Shown here: positions 35,492 through 44,200 of the stretch, one piece after another
How positions within the stretch are numbered: position 1 is the first letter of the stretch
Layout of the letters: each line of letters starts with the position of its first letter
Origin: an uncultured Kiloniellaceae bacterium
Lineage (GTDB): Bacteria; Pseudomonadota; Alphaproteobacteria; Kiloniellales; Kiloniellaceae
NCBI GenBank assembly: GCA_947493695.1
Contig: CANLSF010000002.1
Span: 806,001 to 870,000, forward strand
Direction of reading: 5' to 3'
Length of the DNA stretch: 64,000 bases
Position numbers and translations under genes: made by a program
Notes under the pieces: model-generated
The model's database searches: none
What the model was told of the DNA's origin: nothing
Seen by the model: only the letters and a program-made list of their open reading frames with translations

Positions 35492-37417
35492 TCAGGTATC
35501 GCTGATGACGCGCATGACTTCTTCCAGCGAAGTCACGCCTTGGCGGGCCTTTTTCAGCCCGTCCTGATACATGGAGCGCATACCGGCCTCCATGGCCGCC
35601 GCGTGAATTTCCCGGGCTTCGGCATGACGCAGCACCAGACGCCGGATCTCGTCATTCATAGGCAGGATTTCCAGAATACCCACACGTCCACGATACCCCA
35701 GACCATTGCAACTCGCGCAGCCGATCGGGCGGTACAGCGTGACCGTACGATCGTCCTCTCGCTCTTCAACGGCGTTACCAGCCATCCCGGCACTGCTGCG
35801 CTCAATCTGATCGGCCAGTTCGGGCAGCGCCCGATAGGCTTCGCGGCAATGCGGGCAGAGGCGGCGCACCAGACGTTGCGCCACGATACCAACCACCGTC
35901 GAGGTCAGCAGATAATCCTCGATCCCCATATCGAGCATCCGCGTGACGGACGCTGCCGCCGTGTTGGTATGCAGCGTCGCGAGCACCAGATGCCCGGTCA
36001 GCGAAGCTTGGACCGCAATCTGCGCGGTCTCCAGATCCCGTATTTCGCCGATCATGATGATGTCGGGGTCGTAGCGCAGGATGGACCGCAGGGTATGGGC
36101 GAAGGTCAGGCCGATCTTCGGTCGCACCTGGATCTGGCTGAGACCTTCCAGCTCGTACTCAACCGGATCCTCGACCGTCACGATCTTCTTTTCCGGTGAA
36201 TTCAAGTGGGTCAGCGAGGTGTAGAGCGAGGTGGTCTTGCCGCTACCCGTCGGTCCTGTGACCAGAAGGATACCGTTGGGACGGTCGAGCAACCCGAGAT
36301 ATTCCTTAAGCGACGTTTCGTCAAAGCCCAGAGAGTCGAAATCCAGCACCACGCCGTCCCGGTCGAGAATACGCATGACCACACCCTCGCCGTGCAGGGT
36401 TGGCAGGGTGGAAACACGCAGATCGATTTCCTTGCCGCGCACCACGGCTTTGATCCTGCCGTCCTGGGGCAAACGATGCTCGGCTATGTTCAAGCGGGCC
36501 ATGATCTTGACACGTGAGATCACCGCCGCGCGCAAAGCCGCAGGCGGCGCATCCACATCCCGCAGCACGCCATCGACCCGGTAGCGCACACGTAGCTGCG
36601 CCTCCGAGGACTCGATATGAATGTCCGAAGCCCGGGCCTCGACCGCCCGGCTGATCAGCAGGTTGACGATCCGGATAACCGGCGCTTCGCTTGCCTGATC
36701 CCGTAGGCGCTGCACATCGGCATCGGTGGATTCCTCGTCAGGTCTGTCCAGAGTTTCCGCAATCTGATCGATCGAAGACTTTCCCTCTGAATAAAGCCGT
36801 TCCAGCGCTGCTTCCAGTTCTGCGGCCACCGCAACGCAGATCTCGACCCTGCGGCCCGTGCGCAGAGCCACTGCCTCCGCCGCCGACTGATCGAGCGGGT
36901 CGGTCATAGCGAGGGAAACGCTCGTCTCGTCTTCGCGCAGCGGAAGGATATGACTGCTTTTCAGAAAACGGACAGGTAGAATCCCATCGAGCAATGGCAG
37001 GTCCGGGTAGTCGGGCGCAGTAGCAAGCGTGATTCCCAGATGACGCGCCATGGTCTCGGCCATATCCCGGTCGCCGACCAGCCCCAGACGGGTCAGCACC
37101 CGGTCCAGGCGTTCACCGCTCTCGGCTTGAGCGCGCTCGGCACGCTTCAGCGCCGCCGCGTCAAGCTTGCCTTCCGCCACCAACAATGCCCCCACCCCGG
37201 CCTGGGGCGAGACTTCAGCGTTCGGCAAAGCATCCGGACCGGATTGCGGCGCAGATATTGAAATGTTGCGATCGGTCTTTGAGAGGGGCGCTTCGTTTTG
37301 CGCGCCCGCCCGGGCTTCGGATTGACACGTCGCAGCCTCGCGCCTCATGGGGGCAACACTGGGACTCTCCTTCACATTCGAAGAGTCTGCCTGCTTAGAA
37401 TGTCTACCACCGTCCAA
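35492..37417 (-). CDS. gspE: Type II secretion ATPase GspE
   Basis: The 641-residue protein has an N-terminal GspE_N domain (about 80-210), then the ATPase core with GPTGSGKTTSLY (Walker A), an aspartate box (ILRYDPDIIMIGEIRD), LATLHTNTAAA (His box) and a tetracysteine zinc module (CPHC and CASC about 45 residues apart). It powers pseudopilus assembly. The TTG at 37417 follows AGGGGAAA; ATG at 37348 would remove 23 low-complexity residues and is equally likely. It is the first gene of the gspE-F-G-H-I-J-L-M-C-D run. Confidence 0.93.
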   Translation of the reverse strand: MDGGRHSKQADSSNVKESPSVAPMRREAATCQSEARAGAQNEAPLSKTDRNISISAPQSGPDALPNAEVSPQAGVGALLVAEGKLDAAALKRAERAQAESGERLDRVLTRLGLVGDRDMAETMARHLGITLATAPDYPDLPLLDGILPVRFLKSSHILPLREDETSVSLAMTDPLDQSAAEAVALRTGRRVEICVAVAAELEAALERLYSEGKSSIDQIAETLDRPDEESTDADVQRLRDQASEAPVIRIVNLLISRAVEARASDIHIESSEAQLRVRYRVDGVLRDVDAPPAALRAAVISRVKIMARLNIAEHRLPQDGRIKAVVRGKEIDLRVSTLPTLHGEGVVMRILDRDGVVLDFDSLGFDETSLKEYLGLLDRPNGILLVTGPTGSGKTTSLYTSLTHLNSPEKKIVTVEDPVEYELEGLSQIQVRPKIGLTFAHTLRSILRYDPDIIMIGEIRDLETAQIAVQASLTGHLVLATLHTNTAAASVTRMLDMGIEDYLLTSTVVGIVAQRLVRRLCPHCREAYRALPELADQIERSSAGMAGNAVEEREDDRTVTLYRPIGCASCNGLGYRGRVGILEILPMNDEIRRLVLRHAEAREIHAAAMEAGMRSMYQDGLKKARQGVTSLEEVMRVISDT

Positions 37418-37853
37418 CGCCGAAACTTTCCCCTAAGTGCGCGCCGTTTGAGCGCCCGCCTCCTGCGTCTCACGCCCGTTTCGCACACGAAAACAGGAGA
37501 GAGACTTGCAATTCGCCTGGGATCAAAGCGAAACACCCGGACTTCTCCGCGCGAAGGCCTTATTCTCCAAAGCCGAGTAGGCAGCTTAGCGCATTACGCC
37601 GGGCGGTACACACCCAAAGGGCGAATCGGAATATTATCCTGTCGCAATAAAGCGGTTCCTGCAGACAAAGCGTCTCTACAACTGACGGGGCCAGGAAATC
37701 CGCCGGCATTCTCATCCAAGAAGTGAAGTCACAGGAGCTTGAGATATCTGTTTTTTCAAGCTAAACGCCCGGAAGAATTAAAAATTACAGGATTCGATAG
37801 GCATTCGTTCGTGACACATCTCGGTTGACCGCTGACGCGGGCCTGAGACCTTC
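37418..37853. other. Non-coding stretch upstream of gspE
   Basis: No convincing gene. It lies between the prepilin peptidase stop and gspE start on the same strand, so it should hold the promoter of the gsp operon. Confidence 0.5.
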
Positions 37854-38618
37854 TCAAAATCCAACTGGGCCGTAGAGCCAGGTCAACCAAAAGCCGAAGG
37901 CCAGAAAAGTTCCGAAAGGCACCGCCATACTGGCCGAGAGATCACCCCGCAACCGACCCCAGATGACCGCGGCAACCAGCGCGGGCAGCGCCGCCCAGAG
38001 CAAAACACTCCCCAGACCACCCCATCCGACCCAGGCCCCGGCGGCGGCCAAAAGCTTGGCATCGCCCATCCCCAGCCCCTCGCGTCCGCGCAGCCGCCGA
38101 TAAAGCCATCCAAGCCCGTAGAGCCCACCGAATCCGATTACCGCACCCGCCAGATGGTGGAACAGCAAACCCGGCCCCGCGAAGCCTTGATCACTCCACC
38201 AGGTGAACAGCAATCCCGCTGGAATTAAGGGTAGGGTCAGCACATCCGGCAACAAAAAATGCCGCGCATCGATCAGTGCCAGTGTGAGAAGTGTCCAACC
38301 CAACAGCGCCCCGATCCAGGACAAGTAACCTTCGGACGGCAGCAGAAGCACCGCCCAACCTGCAATACCGAAAGCCGCGAGCTCAACAGCCGGTGCCATC
38401 AACCCGATCCGCGTCCCACAGCTCCGGCAACGGCCCTTGAGCAACAGCCAGCTCACCAGCGGAATCATATCCCGCGCCGCGATTTGTCCCCCGCAGCTCT
38501 CACAGAGCGAGCGACCAAAGACGACGGTTCGGCCCAGCGGCAGGCGTGCGACCAAAAGGCCGAGAAAACTCCCCGCGAAGGGCGCGAAGATGAGGAGAAA
38601 GGTGTTCTGGAGTGTCAC
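37854..38618 (-). CDS. gspO: Prepilin peptidase (GspO/PilD)
   Basis: The 254-residue inner-membrane protein has eight hydrophobic segments. The N-terminal cytoplasmic loop holds the zinc tetracysteine (CESC and CRSC), and the two catalytic aspartates lie in LIDARHFLLPD and GMGDAKLLAA. It cleaves and methylates the five pseudopilins encoded nearby. It is shorter at the N-terminus than E. coli-type PilD. It lies upstream of gspE on the same strand, with 436 bp between. Confidence 0.9.
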   Translation of the reverse strand: MTLQNTFLLIFAPFAGSFLGLLVARLPLGRTVVFGRSLCESCGGQIAARDMIPLVSWLLLKGRCRSCGTRIGLMAPAVELAAFGIAGWAVLLLPSEGYLSWIGALLGWTLLTLALIDARHFLLPDVLTLPLIPAGLLFTWWSDQGFAGPGLLFHHLAGAVIGFGGLYGLGWLYRRLRGREGLGMGDAKLLAAAGAWVGWGGLGSVLLWAALPALVAAVIWGRLRGDLSASMAVPFGTFLAFGFWLTWLYGPVGF

Positions 38619-38783
38619 GCAGAGAGATTACGTGCTGACTCAAGCCTTGGGCTAGTCTTTTGTGGCGGCGTTCTCGCAGGAAGAGGGATTTGAAGAAATG
38701 CGGCCATGGGACTTGAAGCCATAATAAATGCGGCGGACGGTTAAACCGATCTGAGCCCTCGATTAGGCAATCGAATTTGACAT

Positions 38784-38810
38784 GACGCACAAAATGCGAC
38801 CTGACCCCGG
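38784..38810. repeat. GACCTGACCC short repeat, copy 1
   Basis: GACGCACAAAATGCGACCTG followed by ACCCCGG. Very similar copies lie at 40441-40466 and 40543-40569, with a degenerate one at 39389-39411. This copy directly abuts the transposase remnant. Confidence 0.6.
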
Positions 38811-39083
38811 TTATACTCGAGTGGCGGGCGTGCACGTCTGCTCGGCATTTCCAAACGCGGCGATAGCTATATCCGAACCCTCTTGATCCACGGTGCACGC
38901 GCCGTACTTGGGCGTATCGGGTACAAGACAGATCCTCGGAGCCGATGGCTCCAGAAATTCTGCGGCCGCAGGCCCTACAACGTTGCCGCAGTGGCCCTCG
39001 CCAACAAGAATGCCCGGATTGCCTGGGCCCTGTTGCGCTATGGCGCGGCCTATGATCAGAGACTATCAGTTGCAGCAGTGTAG
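38811..39083 (+). pseudogene. Truncated IS110-family (IS1111-like) transposase, C-terminal part only
   Basis: The open frame to the TAG at 39083 encodes the C-terminal IS116/IS110/IS902 (Transposase_20) domain: LLGISKRGDSYIRTLLIHGA, a WLQKFCGRRPYNVAAVALAN stretch and KNARIAWALLRYGAAYD. There is no start codon in context and the N-terminal DEDD catalytic domain is absent, so it is a remnant. The last helix sequence is typical of the IS1111 branch. It ends 91 bp before copy 1 of the 203-bp repeat. Confidence 0.82.
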
Positions 39084-39173
39084 CCACAGGCAAGCATAAT
39101 CCAGTTACGAAGCTTCCCACCGCAATTGCAACAAGATACCAAGGAATGGAAAAACGGTTGCGCCGCCGCCATT

Positions 39174-39376
39174 TAAACCTGATGTGTGGACCGGCAGATC
39201 AATCGATCATGTCACGGGGCCGATAAGGGAAAGGCGTGCAAAAACCATTGTGGCTCGCCGCACCGACGACGCGCGGCACGAAAGAAGCCGGATATACGTA
39301 AGCAGTTGCAACTCAGCAAACCATTCCAAGGCTAACCCTTGTAATCTGGCGGGTGTCCATATACGTCCACACATGA
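39174..39376. repeat. 203-bp repeat with inverted ends, copy 1
   Basis: The unit starts near TAAACCTGATGTGTGGAC and ends GTCCACACATGA. ATGTGTGGAC (39182-39191) and GTCCACACAT (39365-39374) are perfect 10-bp inverted repeats. A copy with about six differences lies at 40575-40778. It follows the IS110-like remnant and its right end lies 37 bp from the stop of an immunity-like gene. No coding potential is convincing. Confidence 0.85.
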
Positions 39377-39388
39377 ACCCGCCCAATA

Positions 39389-39411
39389 CGCAAAAATGAG
39401 ATCTGACGCTG
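39389..39411. repeat. GACCTGACCC short repeat, degenerate copy
   Basis: CGCAAAAATGAGATCTGACG followed by CTG aligns with CGCACAAAACAAGACCTGAC followed by CCTG of the other copies. It lies 2 bp from the stop of the immunity-like gene at 39413. Confidence 0.4.
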
Positions 39412-39412
39412 C

Positions 39413-39880
39413 CTACAACTGACCGGGCAAAGTTTTCAAGAGTTCAGCCATATCCGTCTTGAACTTAGCGACATCAAAATTTTTTACTTTCTTCGGCAAT
39501 TTATCAAAACTTGATAATCCCTCTATTAGCTCAGCAGTGATTAAACTAAGGGATTGTGTATCAGACGATTGCACAAACAGATCGTAGCTGGCTTCGTCTA
39601 GTTTTACGCTATAGCTAAAGTGATTATGTATATCTTCGACGGGTTCGCCCATAATAGTTTCGACCTTCCGCCTGGAACTATACCGTGGCTTCCTTTTTTC
39701 TGAAAACTTTTCGAAGCCAGGCTGATCCCGTTCACATATAAATCCGATCGTAATTTCCTTTATGCCAGGCCCGTAATCCCTGTGTTTGAAATAATTTTTC
39801 AGACAACTCTCCGCCTTTACAATCAAGTGCACTTTACATTCGGCTTCTAAATCTGAATAAATCCCAATGCCCACGTTCAT
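39413..39880 (-). CDS. Orphan immunity-like protein (possible Imm44-type)
   Basis: The 155-residue protein (MNVGIGIYSDLEAECK...) is AT-rich, soluble and without signal peptide. The alternating pattern with KRKPRYSSRRKVETIMGEP in the middle, SYSVKLDEASYDLFVQSS and a C-terminal helix (FDVAKFKTDMAELLKTL) recalls the Imm44 family, though I cannot confirm this. Its ATG lies 7 bp after the stop of a toxin-tip remnant (LPPGNKIFR), the normal toxin-immunity spacing, so it is very likely the cognate immunity gene of a displaced toxin. It may still protect against kin carrying the intact toxin. Confidence 0.68.
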   Translation of the reverse strand: MNVGIGIYSDLEAECKVHLIVKAESCLKNYFKHRDYGPGIKEITIGFICERDQPGFEKFSEKRKPRYSSRRKVETIMGEPVEDIHNHFSYSVKLDEASYDLFVQSSDTQSLSLITAELIEGLSSFDKLPKKVKNFDVAKFKTDMAELLKTLPGQL

Positions 39881-39887
39881 AATTTAT

Positions 39888-40124
39888 TCACCTGAAAATT
39901 TTGTTTCCCGGAGGCAACATCTGTTTCCTAAGTGCATAGCCATAAATCTTATATTTCTCCATCACTTTGATTTGCATTCGATTCCCTCTGTATTCTGTAA
40001 CGAATCTCACGTTCCTCCTATTTAACGACGTTTCACTGTACCGATTGTTCGTTGTGGTTTCGCCGTACTTCCATACATCCCCAGCGTGAAGCGCGTGTAG
40101 ACCGCCAGATACATGCAGGCATCA
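39888..40124 (-). pseudogene. Orphan RHS toxin-tip remnant (LPPGNKIFR family, GIY-YIG/URI-like)
   Basis: On the minus strand, a frame open from 40124 to the TGA at 39888 encodes GDVWKYGETT, then NRYSETSL, FVTEYRGNRMQIKVMEK and LPPGNKIFR at the very end. I know this ending from C-terminal toxin domains of RHS and related polymorphic toxins, probably a GIY-YIG/URI-type nuclease. There is no start codon; a stop lies 15 codons before GDVWKYG and no RHS core precedes it, so only about 63-78 residues remain. It is followed by the immunity-like gene at 39880. It was too short and start-less for ordinary gene calling. Confidence 0.75.
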
Positions 40125-40388
40125 GTATTCTAGTGCGGACGGTTCCTCGATGGCTGCATTGCTCCATCCCCCTTCGATGACCAGATTCTCTTTGCCTCAT
40201 CGCACCACAAGTTTGCAATGCGGACAAAGCGAAACCTGATCATGATGATGGAGTAAGGCGTTTTACCCCAGCGGGTGAAGGTGGGCTAACTCGAAGACTC
40301 CGGCAACCCGTTCTGATTTAAGCCCTGGGCTCTCGAGCCTTGAGTGGCGATAGCGCTGGTGGCAATGAAAGACTGGAGCAGGTGCGAA

Positions 40389-40466
40389 GAGGCGTCGCCA
40401 CAAACGCTTTAAAATTTCGATAGATAATCAAACTGGATCGGGCGCACAAAACAAGACCTGACCCCG
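40389..40466. repeat. 78-bp repeat, copy A (contains GACCTGACCC motif)
   Basis: GAGGCGTCGCCACAAACGCT begins a 78-bp unit that recurs at 40491-40569 with about ten substitutions. Its right end is the GCACAAAACAAGACCTGACC motif. 24 bp separate the two copies. Confidence 0.75.
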
Positions 40467-40490
40467 TTCACAGACTGGGGCGTGTTCGGA

Positions 40491-40569
40491 GAGGCGTTGC
40501 TACAAACGCTTTAAAATTTCGACAGATATTCAAACTGGGTCAGACGCACAAAACAAGACCTGACCCTGA
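40491..40569. repeat. 78-bp repeat, copy B
   Basis: Begins GAGGCGTTGCTACAAACGCT and ends in ACAAGACCTGACCCTG, five bases before copy 2 of the 203-bp repeat. Aligns with copy A at an offset of 102 bp. Confidence 0.75.
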
Positions 40570-40574
40570 TTACA

Positions 40575-40778
40575 TAAACCTGATGTGTGGACCGGCAGAT
40601 CAATCGATCATGTCACGGGGCCGATAAGGGAAAGGCGTGCGAAAAACCATTGTGACTCGCCGCACCTACGACGCGCGGCACGAAAGAAGCCGGATATACG
40701 TAAGCAGTTGCAACTCAGTAAACCACTCCAAGGCTAACCCTTGTAATCTGCCGGGTGTCCATATACGTCCACACATGA
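40575..40778. repeat. 203-bp repeat with inverted ends, copy 2
   Basis: Aligns with copy 1 (39174-39376), with about five substitutions and one extra G. The 10-bp inverted ends are at 40583-40592 and 40767-40776. Its right end lies 16 bp from the stop of the immunity gene at 40794. Confidence 0.85.
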
Positions 40779-40793
40779 CCCTGATTACTCTGG

Positions 40794-41213
40794 TTACATA
40801 TACTCGCAGCTCATCAACTCGCGATATTTTCGAAACACTTCAATTGTTTTAGGGTCATCGTTTAGCAGCTTCTCGTGAAACAATGGGTCTTTTGCCCAAT
40901 CAACAAACAATAATGAGGATTCTGCAACTCCGTTAGAACCTTCCAAATAAGATAATCTCCAATACGAAGACATCCTATCGTCAACAACCCTGAACAACTC
41001 AATCGGGTAAGCCGTCGGATATTCGTCATCCTCATCTACACATAAGAAACACCAAGGAGAGTTATCTCTAAATGCAATACCCAAAACAAGATATTCTTCA
41101 GCCTTCTGTAAATTTAGCTGGCCGTCAGATAAACGCACGTATTTTCTTGCTCTTTCAATCATACCCACTTCAGGCAAATCAAATATATTGTTGATTTCAC
41201 ATAGAACCTTCAC
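40794..41213 (-). CDS. Probable immunity protein of the RHS toxin
   Basis: The 139-residue protein (MKVLCEINNIFDLPE...) is AT-rich, acidic and soluble. It contains LVLGIAFRDNSPWCFLCVDE, then YPIELFRVVDDRMSSYWRLS. That layout (strand, acidic turn, P-x-x-LF, D-x-R-x-S-x-x-W) is seen in several unnamed immunity families. It begins 22 bp after the stop of the large toxin gene on the same strand, the expected place for the cognate immunity gene. Function is inferred from position and character, not from a recognised family. Confidence 0.7.
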   Translation of the reverse strand: MKVLCEINNIFDLPEVGMIERARKYVRLSDGQLNLQKAEEYLVLGIAFRDNSPWCFLCVDEDDEYPTAYPIELFRVVDDRMSSYWRLSYLEGSNGVAESSLLFVDWAKDPLFHEKLLNDDPKTIEVFRKYRELMSCEYM

Positions 41214-41235
41214 AGGTCACCTACTACTTTCAATT

Positions 41236-44200
41236 TTATCTGACTTTTTCGTAATTATGGATTCTATCTGTGCTGTGTTTCTTAAACTTGAAGTCCATCA
41301 GCTTTCCTGTTTTAGGATCGCGTACATAGTGAACATTGGATTTCCGTCCACCGGCAGAAATAATTTCTAATTCCATTTTTTGCATTCCACGATACCTACG
41401 ATCTTTCAGGCTTGGTATTTTAACAATCCCTTGCCCTTGTCTTGCCGCATCAAGTGTCAGCTGATCCTGAATACTTTTTGGCGCGCGACTAAATGAACTC
41501 CCAGTTTTTATTAAGCTTTTGTATCTAGAAAATAGTTTATAAACAACCTTGCCACCAGGCACCGCAGAGAAAGCCGCTTCCCAAAATGCTTCGGCAATTG
41601 CACAACTGACACCACCGTCACAGACAAATGACCGACCGGGATCTCTGCAATCAGGGCCACAAGCCCCAATTAGAACATCATCACCATCACCGCCGCTGAT
41701 GAATCCGTCATCGGGACCTGGCGAAGGAGTCGAAGAAGCGCTAAAAACATCAGTAGCAAGTGCAGAAAACGCGCCTGAGAAGGCACCATTCTTGAATTTA
41801 CCTCCGCCAAGCTCTGCGCCTATGCCGCCAGAGACTGCGGCAAAGGCAATGGCCGGTGGGCCTTCTAACCCCAACCGCCCAGCAGCTGCGCCTGCAAGGC
41901 TGCCGAAAGCACCTGCAGCAAAACCACTAGCGAACTTGCCACCGCGTGCAACACTAGCGACACCACCGATGGCACCATGGGCGACCGCTTTGACAGCGAT
42001 CTGCCCATTTCTGGCTAGCTCTTTGAGGCCAGGTAATTTGTCCACACCAGCAGTGAGCACCGCTGTTGCCACAGTTATCCCAGCAGAAATCAGAGCCTGC
42101 CCTAAGTCCCCACCATTCGCGAGCGTCACGAGCCCTGAGAAAGCTGCAGACAGCGCTATGGCACCTATCTGACCGATCCCAGGTATAAAGTTGATCCCGA
42201 TCTGAATAGCCGTCGTGACGAATTGGTTCTGCAGTGCCTTTTTGACAAAGGACACGACCGCCTTGAAGGCCTTCTTAAAGAAGCTCGCGATCTTCTTGAA
42301 GATCTTCTTAAAGAAGAACCCACTTGGATCCGTATAGCTCAGCGGGTTGTTTTTGACGTAGCTGTAGCGGTTGAAGGACTGGGTATCGTCCGGCGCCTGC
42401 ACGTTGGGATCGGCAGACAGAAAGCGTCCCAGGGTGGGATCGTAGACCCGGCCGTTCATGTGGATCAGCCCCACACCATCCAGATGCTCGTGCCCGGTAA
42501 AGCCGCGGGGAGTCTCGGCAGGTGCCGTCGGGGTCCCGGCATTCCAATCCGTGAGGCGGCGTTTGCCGTGGGCATCGTAGGAGAGATGCTCCGTAACCAC
42601 ACCGCTTTCGTCGGTGATGGATTCCACCGAGCCCAAGTGATCCTTGTGCAGATAACGGGTCTTGTCGGTCAGCGCCTGACCGTCGTCGATCTGGGTGTAG
42701 ATCGCCACCGTGCCGCCGCCGGAACGGATGTAATGCACCAGCTCATCCGGCTGGTTCAGACGGCTGCGCCTTTCGTAGCTGCTGCCGATGTAGGTCGTGG
42801 TGGTGGTCAGGCCGTTGGTCAGACTGTTCTGCTGAACACGCGCCCGGCTCGGGCCATAGACGAATGACGTCTGGTTGCCGGTCAGGCTGTCGCTGATGCT
42901 CTGGGGTTTGTTGAAGGAGGTCCAGCTCGTGGTCCGCCCGGCCCCGGAGATCATACTGCCGTTGGCATCGTAGCTGTAGGTGTTGGCCCCCGCCGTGGTG
43001 ACCGCGTGCGGTCCTGCCCCGTTCTGGCCGTAGAGGTACGCTCCCACATCCGACTTATTGGTGATGTTGCCCAGCGCGTCGTAGGCGTAGGTCGTGGTGT
43101 TGAGGGTGGTTGCAGAGCTGGTATCGGTCAGCGTGCTGGAGAGAAGCCGGTTCAGGCCGTCGTAGGTGAAGGCCTCTTTCCGATCCCGCGCCAGATCGTT
43201 GCGTTCCTGGAGATTGCCCAGAGTGTCAAAGTCGAACGTCAGGTTCTGGATGGAGGTGCCGCTGTGGTTGGTCTGGATGGAATCCAGCAATGCTGTGGCT
43301 GGATCGTAGGCCCGGTCGGTGACCACGCCGTTGCCCAGGGTCTCCTGGGTCACCATGCCTTCCGCATCGACGCTGTTGGCCTGCCAGTAGACCGTGCCGC
43401 CCAGGATCTCGGAGACCGAACCCAGAAAGCCGTTGGCGGTGTAGTTGTTCTGGACCGCAAAGCCCGAAGGATAGGTGATGGTGCTGGGACGCCCCAACGC
43501 GTCGTAGGTCAGCGAGGTCGTATAGACCGTCGCGGAGATGGTCGTGGTGGTGGTGTCCGGGCGACCGAGACTGTCGTAGTTGGCGACCTCCAGATACCCG
43601 TTGGGACCGGAGACCTGATGGATCTTGCCGATGCCCTTGGTGGCCGTGTCGTAGGTCCAGGTGGTGGTGCCCTCCGCCTCGATGCGGGTCGCCATGCGGC
43701 CCAGCAGATCGTAGGTCATGGTGACGCTCTGCAGCTTGGCGTCGGTCTGTGAGGTCAGCTCGCCCAGAATGTTATAGCTGTAGGACCAGGTGCCCATGTC
43801 CGGATCGACCATGCCGGTCTTACGGCCCCGCTGGTCATAGGACATGCTGGTCAGAACGCCGTTGGCATTGGTCTCCAGCAGATTGCCATAGGCGTCGTAG
43901 CTGTAGGAAACCGTGCCACCGACATAATCCTCGCTGAGCACCAGTTCGCCGAGGGCGTTCTGGGTCTTGCTTTCGGTCTGGAAGAGCGCGTTGGTGGTCT
44001 CGGTGGTGAGCCCGCCGTAGTCGAACTCCTGAATGCCGCCATCCGGGGCGATCACGCTCATGCGCCGGCCCAATTGATCGTAGTGGGTCGTGGCCCATTT
44101 GATGTCGTCAGTCGCCGTGCCCGCGAAGTAGGGCCGCGAGACCATGTGGGATTCGCCGCGCGGGTTGTAGCTGGTGTTGACGTAGATCTTGGTGACGCCG

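Noticed and set aside
38500-39120. Minus-strand 206-residue frame
   Set aside because: It runs across the prepilin peptidase start and the transposase remnant and looks like antisense of both.
40389-40569. Possible CRISPR-like array
   Set aside because: Only two 78-bp units with a 24-bp gap; too long and too few for CRISPR repeats.
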